Assembly (NCBI GenBank): GCA_026394055.1
Contig: JAPKYZ010000085.1
Span: 1-64,000, forward strand
From: Acidobacteriota bacterium
Lineage (GTDB): Bacteria > Acidobacteriota > Terriglobia > Bryobacterales > Bryobacteraceae
Length of the DNA stretch: 64,000 nucleotides
Direction: 5' to 3'
Shown here: positions 45,475 to 54,365 of the stretch, piece after piece
Layout: each line of letters begins with the position of its first letter
How positions within the stretch are numbered: position 1 is the stretch's first letter
Translations under genes and position numbers: made by a program
The notes under the pieces: generated by a model
The model's database searches: none
What the model saw: only the letters and a program-made list of their open reading frames with translations
What the model was told of the DNA's origin: nothing

Positions 45475-45807
45475 CTACGGCTGGGTGGCCTCACGCCGCA
45501 TGGATTCAATCACCCACATCCGAACAAGTGTGGAGACTTCGATGGTCTTACGTTTGGCCAGCATCTCGATCATCCGCTTGGCCGTCACCGGGATCCGGAT
45601 GTTCAACTGCTTGGAGTTCGACTCTTTCCAATACTCCTCTAGCATGCGGTCGAGGTCCGCGCGATCCGGATCAACTTCGGTGATACCTCGCTTCAACAAG
45701 GAAACGGCATCGTGGCGATCAAAGAAGTTGGCGAGCTCTTGATAGCTGGCGGATTTGCGGGGCAGCCGGACAGTGGCCGCCGCCTTTGTCTTGCTGGCTT
45801 TCCTCAT
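45475..45807 (-). CDS. CopG/BrnA-like antitoxin
   Basis: 110 residues. The C-terminal 50 (KQLNIRIPVTAKRMIEMLAK, STLVRMWVIESMRRE) form a ribbon-helix-helix motif of the CopG/BrnA type. The N-terminal part has ELANFFDRHDAVSLLKRGIT. It overlaps the toxin-like gene by four bases (ATGA). It probably neutralises that protein and represses the operon. Confidence 0.75.
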   Translation of the reverse strand: MRKASKTKAAATVRLPRKSASYQELANFFDRHDAVSLLKRGITEVDPDRADLDRMLEEYWKESNSKQLNIRIPVTAKRMIEMLAKRKTIEVSTLVRMWVIESMRREATQP

Positions 45808-46049
45808 CGTTTTCGATACCTTGCCTTTTCGGCCGTCGTCATCGCGCGCATGTGAAAGACGACGGTTTGATCCGGTTCCTGGCGATAGGCGATGTGCAAG
45901 TACTCTCCACCATGAGTCCTGCCGAGCAACTCGTAGATGCCTTCCAAGCCTCGGCGGGAACGCAGTTTCAATGGACCTGTCTCCAACACTTCAAAGAAGT
46001 CGTCTTCGTTGTAGCCATGCTTGAAGGCGCTGTCGACGAATCGAACCAC
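45804..46049 (-). CDS. BrnT-like toxin, divergent
   Basis: 81 residues. The final part VVFHMRAMTTAEKARYRKR aligns with the BrnT ending 'RIISARxAxxxERxxYE'. FVDSAFKHGYNEDDFFEVLE and GIYELLGRTHGGEYLHIAYR match the preceding strands loosely. It is more distant from typical BrnT than the copy at 22006. Gene order toxin-antitoxin and the four-base overlap support the assignment. Confidence 0.65.
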   Translation of the reverse strand: MVRFVDSAFKHGYNEDDFFEVLETGPLKLRSRRGLEGIYELLGRTHGGEYLHIAYRQEPDQTVVFHMRAMTTAEKARYRKR

Positions 46050-46106
46050 GTCATTTCATGTATAGCATAGGCTAGCAATTTGGAGACAGGACACTCGAAC
46101 CGTTAA

Positions 46107-46952
46107 CTACTTCGCCGCCGGAGGCGTCACAGCCTTCTTCGGCGCGGGAGCTGCCCCAGGAGCCGCAGGCTTCACGGCCGCCGGTTTGGCGGCAGCTGGC
46201 TTTGCGGGAGCGGGGGCCACCTTGGGGAATCGGTCGATGGTGACGGTCTTCATGATCACCGGCACGCGCGGCTTGTCGTTGTCGTCACGGTCCACTCGGG
46301 CGATCTTCTCTACCAGATCCTGGCCTTCGATCACTTCGCCAAAAATCGGGTGCTTGCCATCGAGGTGCGGGATCGAAGGCCGGTCGGTGATGAAGAACTG
46401 GCTGGAGCCGGTATTGGGTCCCGCGTTGGCCATCGCCAGCAGGCCGGTCTTGTTGAACCGGAGCTCCGGCGCAAACTCATCCTTGATCGCTTCCGTCCCG
46501 CCCATGCCACTGCCCAGCGGATCGCCGCCCTGGATCATGAAGCCGGGGATGACGCGGTGGAAAGTCAGGCCGTTGTAGAGCGGGCGCTTCACCAGCTGAC
46601 GGGTCTTGGGGTCCTGCCAGGCTTTGGTGCCACGCGCGAGACCGATGAAGTTGGCGACCGTCAGCGGCTGTTCCTTCTCAAAGAGCCGGATCACGATGGA
46701 GCCCATGGGTTGGGCGCCTTGCACGATGTTGAAGGTGGCGTAGACGCCGTCCGGCCGCTGCACGGCGGGAGGCGGTGGCACTGGCGCAGGCTTGGGTGCG
46801 GCAGGTTTCGCGGCCGTAGGCTTGGGCGCCGTCGTCGCGGGCTTGGCCGCGGCCGGCTTCGCGGTGGTAGTGGCGGGCTTGGCCTGCGTGGCTGCGGGAG
46901 GAGCTGCCGCCTGCATCAGATACGTCGTCAGAAATACAGTCGTAAGAACCAT
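46107..46952 (-). CDS. Exported peptidyl-prolyl isomerase (cyclophilin)
   Basis: 281 residues. A short hydrophobic leader (MVLTTVFLTTYLMQAAAP) is followed by an Ala/Lys/Pro-rich stretch to about 65. The cyclophilin domain spans about 68-245: GSIVIRLFEKEQPLTVANFI, GLTFHRVIPGFMIQGGDPLG, GLLAMANAGPNTGSSQFFIT and HLDGKHPIFGEVIEGQDLVE. A second Lys/Pro/Ala-rich tail ends the protein. It speeds proline isomerisation of exported proteins. The low-complexity arms may bind envelope components; this is inference. Confidence 0.9.
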   Translation of the reverse strand: MVLTTVFLTTYLMQAAAPPAATQAKPATTTAKPAAAKPATTAPKPTAAKPAAPKPAPVPPPPAVQRPDGVYATFNIVQGAQPMGSIVIRLFEKEQPLTVANFIGLARGTKAWQDPKTRQLVKRPLYNGLTFHRVIPGFMIQGGDPLGSGMGGTEAIKDEFAPELRFNKTGLLAMANAGPNTGSSQFFITDRPSIPHLDGKHPIFGEVIEGQDLVEKIARVDRDDNDKPRVPVIMKTVTIDRFPKVAPAPAKPAAAKPAAVKPAAPGAAPAPKKAVTPPAAK

Positions 46953-46969
46953 CAGTCACAATTATAGAG

Positions 46970-48646
46970 ATGCGATTCGTAATTGTCGCGCTGCTCCCTC
47001 TCGCCGCCCTGGCCCAGGCTCCGGCTGTCCAGGCTTCGGCTGCCCAGCCGCAGATTGCCCCCACGGTGGAGATCCAGGTCCTGGCCACCACTGATCTTCA
47101 CGGCAACATCCTGCCCTGGGACTACTACGCCGCCGCGCCGGCCGCGCGCGGACTGGCCAAGGTCGCCACGCTGATCCGCGCGGCCCGCACGGCCAACCCC
47201 AACACGCTGCTGATTGATGTGGGCGACACCATCCAGGGCACGCCGCTGGCCGGCCTCCATGCCACCCGCGTGCGCGAAGGGCAGGCCTTGGGTGCGGACC
47301 CGATGATGAAGGCAATGAACGAACTGGGCTACGCCGCCATGACGGTGGGCAACCATGAATTCAACTTTGGCCTGAAGGTGCTGAACAAGGCGCGCGATGA
47401 GGCGCAGTTCCCTTGGCTTTCGGCGAACACACAGTCAACCGGGGTCACCCGGCCGTTTGAGAGCTTAATCGTGCGGACCGTGGGCGGCGTCAAGATCGGC
47501 GTCTTCGGCATCACGACGCCCAACATCCCGATGTGGGAGAAGCCGGAAAACTATGCCGGGTACCGGTTTGATTCCCCCGTCGAGACCGCCCGCCGGGTGG
47601 TGGCGGAATTGAGAGCCCAGAAGGTGGACTTGGTCATTGGCGCAGTCCATGCCGGCTTGTCGTCACCCGGCGGCGACCCCACCGAGAACATGGCGGACAC
47701 GATCGCCCGCGACGTGCCGGGGATCGACGCCATCTACTATGGCCACACGCATCAGGTGGTGACCGATATGCGCGTCGGCAATGTGATGCTGGTGCAGGCG
47801 CGCAACTGGGGCGGGTCCCTGGCGCAATCCACCTTCACTTTCGCCAAGCTGCCGGACGGGACGTGGCGTCTGGTGGGCAAGAAGAACAAGCTGGTGCCGG
47901 TCATGGAGACCACCGCCCTGGACCCAGCCATCGCCAAGATCGCTGAGCCCTACCATCAGGCGGCCGAGCGCTGGCTGGCCACGCGGATCGCCACCGCTCC
48001 AGAGGCGCTTGATGCCGCTCACGGCCACATTGAGGATTCGGCTCTCGTCGATGCCATCCATCAGGTGCAACTGCACTACGCCAAGGCCGACGTCTCCTTG
48101 ACGGCGCTGTTCAACCCCCGGCTGAAGATCGCTGCCGGCCCGGTGACCGTTCGCGATGCGGCGGGGCTCTACCTTTATGAGAATGAGCTGTACGCCATCG
48201 ACGGCAACGGCGCCATGTTGAAGGCGGCGCTCGAGAATGCGGCCCGCTTCTTCCAAACCTGCAAAGATGCCGGCTGTACCACCGGGCCACTGCTCAACGG
48301 CCGCTTCCCGGGCTACAACTTCGACATGGCCCAGGGCGTCGAATACGAGATTGACCTGCGGGCGCCCGAAGGCCAACGCATCAAAAATCTCCGCTACAAG
48401 GGCGCTCCGCTGGCCGACACGCAGAAGCTGCGGATCGCGGTGAACGACTACCGCGCCGGCGGCTCTGGCGGCTACACGATGTTCAAGGGCGCGCCCGTCG
48501 CCTGGCGCTCCCACCGTGAGGTGCGGGACCTGATCATCGAATACTACACGGAGCACAAAATGCTGCCCGCCAAGCCGGATCAGAATTGGCGAATCGTGCC
48601 CGAGGCGGCGCGGCAGACGCTGGAACAAGAGCTCCGGCGGCCCTAG
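46970..48646 (+). CDS. CpdB/UshA-type metallophosphoesterase-5'-nucleotidase
   Basis: 558 residues with leader MRFVIVALLPLAALAQAPAV. Metallophosphoesterase motifs: LATTDLHGNILPWDYYAA, LIDVGDTIQGTPLAG, TVGNHEFNFGLKVL, IGAVHAGLS and YYGHTHQVVTD. The C-terminal nucleotide-binding domain has GLYLYENELYAIDGNGAMLK and YRAGGSGGYTMFKGAPVAW. The 'TDLHGN' start is typical of 2',3'-cyclic nucleotide phosphodiesterases (CpdB). It salvages phosphate and nucleosides in the periplasm. Confidence 0.9.
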   Translation: MRFVIVALLPLAALAQAPAVQASAAQPQIAPTVEIQVLATTDLHGNILPWDYYAAAPAARGLAKVATLIRAARTANPNTLLIDVGDTIQGTPLAGLHATRVREGQALGADPMMKAMNELGYAAMTVGNHEFNFGLKVLNKARDEAQFPWLSANTQSTGVTRPFESLIVRTVGGVKIGVFGITTPNIPMWEKPENYAGYRFDSPVETARRVVAELRAQKVDLVIGAVHAGLSSPGGDPTENMADTIARDVPGIDAIYYGHTHQVVTDMRVGNVMLVQARNWGGSLAQSTFTFAKLPDGTWRLVGKKNKLVPVMETTALDPAIAKIAEPYHQAAERWLATRIATAPEALDAAHGHIEDSALVDAIHQVQLHYAKADVSLTALFNPRLKIAAGPVTVRDAAGLYLYENELYAIDGNGAMLKAALENAARFFQTCKDAGCTTGPLLNGRFPGYNFDMAQGVEYEIDLRAPEGQRIKNLRYKGAPLADTQKLRIAVNDYRAGGSGGYTMFKGAPVAWRSHREVRDLIIEYYTEHKMLPAKPDQNWRIVPEAARQTLEQELRRP

Positions 48647-48748
48647 ACCGGCGGCTCACCCATCAGAAATACAATCGTTACGCGACCGCGACGAGAATTT
48701 CGCCCAACCGTCAGACTGCTTTGACATTCGGGCGTCATTCTCGTAGGC

Positions 48749-50452
48749 GTGGAGAATCCTGCACTTCGAGTCCTCCGTTTTGACGAACTCGAAAAGATGT
48801 ATAAACAAATCGCCCCACTGGGCGATGGCGCGACGTTCTTTCAGGCAATGATCGACGGGCTCCATGTGGAGCTGGAATCGGGCGACAAGGAGTGGGCCAA
48901 AGTGCCCGCTACGGGTCCGGTGGTGGTGGTGGCGAACCACCCGTTCGGGTTGCTGGAAGGCGCTGCCCTGATGACCAAGCTGCTGGCCATCCGGCCGGAT
49001 GTGAAGGTGCTGGCGAACTCGATTTTAGCCACCGTCCCGGAAGTGAAGGACTGGTTTATCGAGATCAACCCCTTCGGCGGCCGGGAGGCGGTGCGCTTCA
49101 ACCAGCGCGGCCTGCGTCAGGCGATCGAGTGGTTGAAGGAAGGCCGGCTGCTGGTGGTGTTTCCGGCAGGCGAAGTTTCACACCTGCAGTGGAAGAAGCT
49201 GGCGGTGACGGACCCGGACTGGCATTCCACCGTCGCGCGGCTGATCCGCCGCTCCGGCGCTACTTCGGTGCCGGTCTACATCAAGGGCGCCAACAGTGCG
49301 CTGTTCCAGATCCTGGGAATGCTCCACTCCAAGGTGCGCACGGCGCTGCTGCCCCACGAGTTTCTGAACAAGCAAAACCGGCGCGTCGAGATCCGAGTGG
49401 GTTCGCCCATCGCCGCCGCGCAAGCCGAATCACTAAAGAGCGACGAAGTGCTGACGCGCTATCTGCGCTGGCGGACCTATCTGCTGGAGCATCGGCGCGA
49501 AGAGGCGCCCGCCAAGGCGCGGCCCGCAGCACCCGTGGTGATCCGCCGGTCGCGTCCGGCAGCCTCGGTGGAAGGTGAAGTGGCGGCGCTACCGGAATCG
49601 CAGTTTCTGGCTCAGTCCGGAGATCAGCAGGTCTACGTCGCCTCCTCACGGCAGATTCCACGGCTGCTCGATGAGATCGGCACGTTGCGCGAAGCCGCGT
49701 TCCGGGCAGTAGGCGAGGGCACCGGCAGCGACAAGGATCTGGATGAGTTCGACGGCCATTACCGGCACCTGTTCAGTTGGAGCCGCAAGAACCAGGAAGT
49801 GATCGGCGCCTATCGCCTGGGCTTGACCGACGAGATCCTGATGGGCCACGGCGTGCGCGGGCTTTACACCTCGACGCTGTTCAACTACCACCGCGACTTC
49901 CTGCGCGAAGTGGAACCGGCCATCGAGCTGGGCCGCAGCTTTGTGCGCCCCGAGTACCAGAAGAGCTTCGCCTCATTGCTGGTGCTGTGGAAGGGCATCG
50001 GCCAGTTCATCGTGCGGAACCCGCACTACCGCATGCTGTTCGGCCCGGTCAGCATCTCGAACGACTATTCGCCCGTGTCGCGCCAGCTGATGGTGCACTA
50101 CCTGCGCACCCGCCAGTCCGACGCCCGGCTCAGCCGGTTGGTGAAGCCGCGCCAGCCGTTCCGCACGTGGCCGTTTGGGCCGAAGCTTGATTGGAGCGTC
50201 GAGCTGGAGGAGCTTTCCGCCATCATCGCCGACATTGAGCGCGACGGCAAAGGCGTGCCCGTGCTGCTGCGCCAATATTTGAAGTTGGGCGGACGCCTGG
50301 CGGCCTTCAACGTCGACCCGAAGTTCTCCCGCTGCCTGGACGGCCTGATTGTGGTCGACCTCGCGCAGACCGACCGCACCATGCTGGAGCGCTACATGGG
50401 GGCTGACGGAGCAGACTCGTTTCTGAACTTCCACCGGGAGTTGGTGGCCTAG
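48749..50452 (+). CDS. OlsF-like fusion: PlsC-type acyltransferase + GNAT-like N-acyltransferase
   Basis: 567 residues from a GTG. The N-terminal half (about 60-250) is a lysophospholipid acyltransferase: VVVVANHPFGLLEGAALMTK, NPFGGREAVRFNQRGLRQAI and VVFPAGEVSHLQWKKL. The C-terminal half (about 290-480) matches the OlsB/hemolysin-like GNAT fold: LREAAFRAVGEGTGSDKDLD, EVIGAYRLG and LGRSFVRPEYQKSFASLLVL. Such two-domain proteins (OlsF) make ornithine lipids, with N-acylation by one half and O-acylation by the other. Ornithine or another amino acid may be the head group. The usual 'GxDG' after NHP is GLLEG here. Confidence 0.8.
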   Translation: MENPALRVLRFDELEKMYKQIAPLGDGATFFQAMIDGLHVELESGDKEWAKVPATGPVVVVANHPFGLLEGAALMTKLLAIRPDVKVLANSILATVPEVKDWFIEINPFGGREAVRFNQRGLRQAIEWLKEGRLLVVFPAGEVSHLQWKKLAVTDPDWHSTVARLIRRSGATSVPVYIKGANSALFQILGMLHSKVRTALLPHEFLNKQNRRVEIRVGSPIAAAQAESLKSDEVLTRYLRWRTYLLEHRREEAPAKARPAAPVVIRRSRPAASVEGEVAALPESQFLAQSGDQQVYVASSRQIPRLLDEIGTLREAAFRAVGEGTGSDKDLDEFDGHYRHLFSWSRKNQEVIGAYRLGLTDEILMGHGVRGLYTSTLFNYHRDFLREVEPAIELGRSFVRPEYQKSFASLLVLWKGIGQFIVRNPHYRMLFGPVSISNDYSPVSRQLMVHYLRTRQSDARLSRLVKPRQPFRTWPFGPKLDWSVELEELSAIIADIERDGKGVPVLLRQYLKLGGRLAAFNVDPKFSRCLDGLIVVDLAQTDRTMLERYMGADGADSFLNFHRELVA

Positions 50453-50493
50453 CGCGCCATGGCCCCCTGCCTTGGGGGCTTTGCACCGAACAT

Positions 50494-50560
50494 AGCCCCA
50501 TGCGTGAGCTTGGGGCTTTCCTGCATTACCGCACATAGCCCCAAGCTGACGCATGGGGCT
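50494..50560. repeat. REP-like inverted doublet, copy 3
   Basis: Arms at 50494-50518 and 50537-50560 repeat the sequence of copies 1 and 2. The loop sequence differs. It lies between the convergent OlsF-like and DHH genes, 42 bases after one stop and 14 before the other. Confidence 0.88.
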
Positions 50561-50574
50561 GATCCAAGCTAGAA

Positions 50575-51525
50575 CTACCCTTGTAGCTCGGCCACAATCT
50601 CGCGGGCCGCTTCGCGGGCGCGTTCGATTTGGCCCACCGGGAAGCTGATGGCCCCCACGCGCGGGTGGCCGCCGCCGCCGTAGCGCTCGCAGATCGACGC
50701 CAGGTTGTGCTTCACTTCCGTCGCCCAGGGGCTGGACCCCACGCTGACCTTGGTGCGGAAGGGCTGCTCACTCACCGAGACCGTGTAGGTGGCTTCCGGG
50801 TGCAGGTAGTAGGGCACAAACTTGTTGTAGCCGTCCAGTTCCTTCCCGATCAGATCAAAGAAGACGACGCCCTTTTCGCTGACCGCGCAATCCCCGATCA
50901 CGCCCATGGAGCGCAGGTGGCGCGCGTAGAGCGGCTGATACTGCGCCTGAATTTCGGGCTGCTGGATGATCGCCTCCAGCGGCTGCGTCTGCATGGCGCG
51001 GATGATGCTCTGCACGGTGTCGGAGCCTTTGGCCGCTTCAATCACCAGCACCAACTGCGTAGCCGCCGACTTCAGGCTCACCGCCTCTTCCGCCGAAGCG
51101 TAGGAGGCGCCATCGATGATGTCCGCCCAGCTCACCAGATCGTCCAGCCCTTCGGCGTGGTAGCCGAACTTTTCGCGGGTCAGGTCCGAGATGAACTTGG
51201 TGCAGCTCTTGTAGCCGGTGTCGAGAAACTTGGTGGGGTGGTGCGCCTGGCGGAAGTGGTCCGCGTCGGCGGGAGTGAGGAAGGCGCTCTGGTGGTGGTC
51301 AAACCACCAGTTCAGCCGTTCGTTGGGCGAGTACTTGAAATCGACAATGGCGTTCACATCGCCATCAAAGAGCGAGTCTTCAAAAATCTGATCAGCCGTG
51401 TGCGCCATGCCGGTGTAGGCAAACTCGGCACCAGGGTGAACCTGCTCCGCAATAAAGCGGCTGAAGTAAGCCGCGGAGGCCGCGCCGTCGAAACAGTGAT
51501 CGTGGTAAAGGACTCTTACTCGCAT
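50575..51525 (-). CDS. DHH superfamily phosphoesterase
   Basis: 316 residues. Motif I is LYHDHCFDGAASAAYF, motif II IVDFKYSP, motif III the eponymous WWFDHHQSAF, and motif IV LVSWADIIDGASYAS. The DHHA1 part carries ERYGGGGHPRVGAISFPVG. Relatives degrade short oligonucleotides (nanoRNase) or cyclic dinucleotides. The short length and DHHA1 end fit the soluble NrnA-like group, but the first motif is HDHCFDG rather than the common 'HxxPDGD', so substrate choice is open. Confidence 0.85.
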   Translation of the reverse strand: MRVRVLYHDHCFDGAASAAYFSRFIAEQVHPGAEFAYTGMAHTADQIFEDSLFDGDVNAIVDFKYSPNERLNWWFDHHQSAFLTPADADHFRQAHHPTKFLDTGYKSCTKFISDLTREKFGYHAEGLDDLVSWADIIDGASYASAEEAVSLKSAATQLVLVIEAAKGSDTVQSIIRAMQTQPLEAIIQQPEIQAQYQPLYARHLRSMGVIGDCAVSEKGVVFFDLIGKELDGYNKFVPYYLHPEATYTVSVSEQPFRTKVSVGSSPWATEVKHNLASICERYGGGGHPRVGAISFPVGQIERAREAAREIVAELQG

Positions 51526-51592
51526 GGCGTCCCGTGTTCACGGGAAACTGAGAAGTATCGCATGAATCGGACCACCAGCGGAAATACGTCCG

Positions 51593-52753
51593 TCAAATCT
51601 TCACATTGAGCAGGCGCGACGCATTACCGTTGTAGATCTTCTTCAGCATCGCGTCCGGCAATCCGAGGCCATAAATCTTCCATCGGCCTTGGGGCGGAAC
51701 GCGGGCCGGGGCGTAGTCGAAGTACTCGTCCTGGGTCTCGAGGAACCGGTAGTAGATCTCGTAGAGCTTCTCGCCAAACACCTGTTGCGGAAACTGGTCT
51801 CCGTGCGGGACGGCGTCGGTGCCGAACAGGATGCGGTCCTGGTAGCGGTCGAAGAACTTGCGCGAGGCGCGCGGCTGCCGGCCCAGTTCGCCGATGCGCG
51901 CGCCGAACTCCACCCACATGTTGGGGTGGGCGTCCATCATCTCGGAGACGTAGGCCAGGTTCTCGGCCACCGCCACATGCAGACAGACGAACTGCGTCTT
52001 GGGGTGGCGCTTCATGACGCGGCGGCGAGCTTCCTGCAGTTCGCGATCGCTGGGGAAGTCGCGGCCGCCGAAGCTCCAGTCCGGGTGGGCGTTTAGCTCC
52101 TCGTAACGCTCATTGAACTTGTCGATGGGGCGGAAGAAGGCTACCGGGTCGGAGGTGTGGATGGCGATGGGCATCTGCCGCGCCCCGGCCGCTTCCCACA
52201 TCGGGTCAAACCGGGCGTCGTCCACCTTTACCAGCGTGCCGGTCTTCACTTTGTCGCGCAGGTAGAGGCCCAGGGTCTTCAAGACCTTGATGCCCTTGGC
52301 CCCGGCGCGGTAGGCCTTCTCGATCTCGTCGCCCTGCCACTGCGCGTACCCGGCCTCGGTGGTCTTGTGCCAACGGGGCTCCGTGAAGACGATGAAGCGG
52401 CCCGGGTGGGCCTTGGCGAACTTGCCGATGCAATCTTCGAGACCCGCGCCCCAGCCGCCCGTGAGATTCACCATGGTCCGGATGTTTTTGCGGTCCATGA
52501 CGGGCAGCAGTTCGGTGGGCTCAGCGGCGTAGCGCATGGTGTCACCGATCTCGAGCCCGGGCGACCAGGAGACGTGCGTATGCATATCGATTACCGGGTA
52601 GCGCGCGCGCTCCACACGCGTCTCCGTCGCCCCCAATTCGCTCTTGGGTTCGAAGTCCGGCAGCGGGAGTGAAGCGGACTGCTGCGCGCGGGCGAACGCG
52701 GCTGAGCCCAGCGCCAACGAGGCGGCACGCGAAAAGAAATGGCGTCGATGCAT
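51593..52753 (-). CDS. Exported amidohydrolase family protein
   Basis: 386 residues. Twin-arginine-like leader MHRRHFFSRAASLALGSAAF. The barrel begins YPVIDMHTHVSWSPG with the HxH metal motif. Later metal-site candidates are AIHTSDPVAFF, FVCLHVAVAENLAYV and RILFGTDAVPHGDQF, whose Asp fits the fourth ligand position. It belongs to the amidohydrolase-2 group (decarboxylases and lactonases). The substrate is unknown. Its start is 27 bases from the divergent aquaglyceroporin gene. Confidence 0.82.
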   Translation of the reverse strand: MHRRHFFSRAASLALGSAAFARAQQSASLPLPDFEPKSELGATETRVERARYPVIDMHTHVSWSPGLEIGDTMRYAAEPTELLPVMDRKNIRTMVNLTGGWGAGLEDCIGKFAKAHPGRFIVFTEPRWHKTTEAGYAQWQGDEIEKAYRAGAKGIKVLKTLGLYLRDKVKTGTLVKVDDARFDPMWEAAGARQMPIAIHTSDPVAFFRPIDKFNERYEELNAHPDWSFGGRDFPSDRELQEARRRVMKRHPKTQFVCLHVAVAENLAYVSEMMDAHPNMWVEFGARIGELGRQPRASRKFFDRYQDRILFGTDAVPHGDQFPQQVFGEKLYEIYYRFLETQDEYFDYAPARVPPQGRWKIYGLGLPDAMLKKIYNGNASRLLNVKI

Positions 52754-52780
52754 GTCTGATAGAATTTCACGCGGCTTACT

Positions 52781-53551
52781 ATGCGGACAACTCTTTTAGC
52801 GGAATGTGCGGCAGAATTTTTCGGCACCCTGGTGCTGATCCTGTTGGGATGCGGGGTGGTGGCGTCAGTGGTGCTGTTTGGTAACGGCACGCCCGGCGAG
52901 ATTGTGAACGGGGGCGTGACCAATATCAACATTGCCTGGGGCCTGGCCGTGACCATGGGCATCTACACGGCGGGCAAGATTTCCGGCGCGCACCTGAACC
53001 CGGCGGTGACCATCGCCATGGCCGTCTTCCGCGGCCTGGGATGGGCCAAGGTGCTGCCCTACATCGTGGCGCAACTGGCCGGTGCCTTCACCGCGGCGGC
53101 GCTGGTGTTCCTGAACTACCGCCCGGCCTTTGAAAAGTTTGACCCGGCACTCGAAAAGACCGCCGGCGTCTTTGCCACCTTCCCGGCCTTCCCCGGACAG
53201 CCCGGGGTCGGCTTTATTGACCAGGTGATCGGCACCGCGCTGCTGCTGTTTTTGATCTGCGCCATTACCGATGAGCGGAACTCCTCCCCTGCGGGCAATC
53301 TGGCGCCGGTGATCATTGGTTTTGTGGTGGTGGTGATCGGGATGAGCTTCGGCACGCTGCACGGCTACGCCATCAACCCGGCCCGCGACTTCGGCCCGCG
53401 GCTGTTTACCGCGTTGGCGGGCTTTAAGAACAACGGCCTCACCGACGGCAGCGGCGTGTTCTGGGTACCGATCATCGGGCCGATCCTGGGCGGCATTTTG
53501 GGCACAGCGGCCTACGATCTGGGCCTGCGCCGCTTCCTGCCCGAGGCCTAG
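52781..53551 (+). CDS. glpF: Aquaglyceroporin (MIP family, GlpF-like)
   Basis: 256 residues with six membrane helices. Both half-helix NPA motifs are present: SGAHLNPAVTIAMAVFRGLG and GYAINPARDFGPRLFTALAG. The Asp after the second NPAR is the residue that marks glycerol facilitators rather than strict water channels. The extended loop E region (FKNNGLTDGSGVFWVPIIGP) is also GlpF-like. No glycerol kinase is nearby. The next gene starts seven bases downstream. Confidence 0.88.
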   Translation: MRTTLLAECAAEFFGTLVLILLGCGVVASVVLFGNGTPGEIVNGGVTNINIAWGLAVTMGIYTAGKISGAHLNPAVTIAMAVFRGLGWAKVLPYIVAQLAGAFTAAALVFLNYRPAFEKFDPALEKTAGVFATFPAFPGQPGVGFIDQVIGTALLLFLICAITDERNSSPAGNLAPVIIGFVVVVIGMSFGTLHGYAINPARDFGPRLFTALAGFKNNGLTDGSGVFWVPIIGPILGGILGTAAYDLGLRRFLPEA

Positions 53552-53558
53552 CGCCCGG

Positions 53559-54332
53559 ATGAGCAGCGCGGGCAAGCGCTTTCGTCCCCTGACACGCAAC
53601 CGGATGGGCTGGGTGTCGGAGCGGTTGAGCCGGTTGAGCCAGGAATTTGTCGCGTACTGCGCCACGGGCGCCTGCCAGGAGGCTCCAGCGCTCGACATCG
53701 GTGCGGGCTTTGGGGTGGCCGCTCTGGCGGCGGTGAAAGCCGGGGCCAGCGTGATCGCCAACGATCTGGAACCCGCCCATCAGGCCGAAATTGAGCGGCG
53801 GGCGCAGGAAGGCTGCACTGAACTCGAGCGCGTGCGCCTCCAGGTAATCGGCGGCCGCTTCCCGGAAGAGCTGCAATTCGAGCCTGAATCGTTGGGGGCG
53901 GTGCATCTCTCAAACGTCCTGCACTTCCTTTCCGGCAAGCAACTGGAGCCCGGCATCCAGGCCGTCGCACGCTGGCTGCGGCCCGGCGGAAAACTGTTCG
54001 TCCAGGCGGCCACGCCCTACCAGTCCCCTTTTGCGGCCTTCCTGCCTGAATACGAGCGCCGTCTAGCCGCTCAGGAACCATGGCCCGGTTGGCTGCCCAA
54101 GATAGGCCTCTACGCCAAGCACCGGCAGATGGGCCAGATGCCGAAGGCGATGCACCTGCTGGATGATCAAGTGTTGCGCCGGGTGGCCGTGGCGGCGGGC
54201 CTCGCTGTGGAGCAGGCTACCCTGACCCGCCGCGAGGACTTGCCGCACGGATTGTGGCTGGATGGCCGGGAGACGGTGGTGCTGGTGGCCGTGAAGCCGC
54301 CCACGCCCAGCATCAACACAGACCGCCGCTGA
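53559..54332 (+). CDS. Class I SAM-dependent methyltransferase
   Basis: 257 residues. SAM-binding motif I is ALDIGAGFGVAALAAVKAGA. Acidic motif II is VIANDLEPAHQAE, and motif IV-like LGAVHLSNVLHFLSGKQLEP is followed by WLRPGGKLFVQAATPYQSPF. The substrate is not predictable. It follows glpF closely on the same strand, so the two may share a transcript. Confidence 0.82.
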   Translation: MSSAGKRFRPLTRNRMGWVSERLSRLSQEFVAYCATGACQEAPALDIGAGFGVAALAAVKAGASVIANDLEPAHQAEIERRAQEGCTELERVRLQVIGGRFPEELQFEPESLGAVHLSNVLHFLSGKQLEPGIQAVARWLRPGGKLFVQAATPYQSPFAAFLPEYERRLAAQEPWPGWLPKIGLYAKHRQMGQMPKAMHLLDDQVLRRVAVAAGLAVEQATLTRREDLPHGLWLDGRETVVLVAVKPPTPSINTDRR

Positions 54333-54365
54333 AAGCCGCTGACCACACGCGCGGAGCAACTCACC

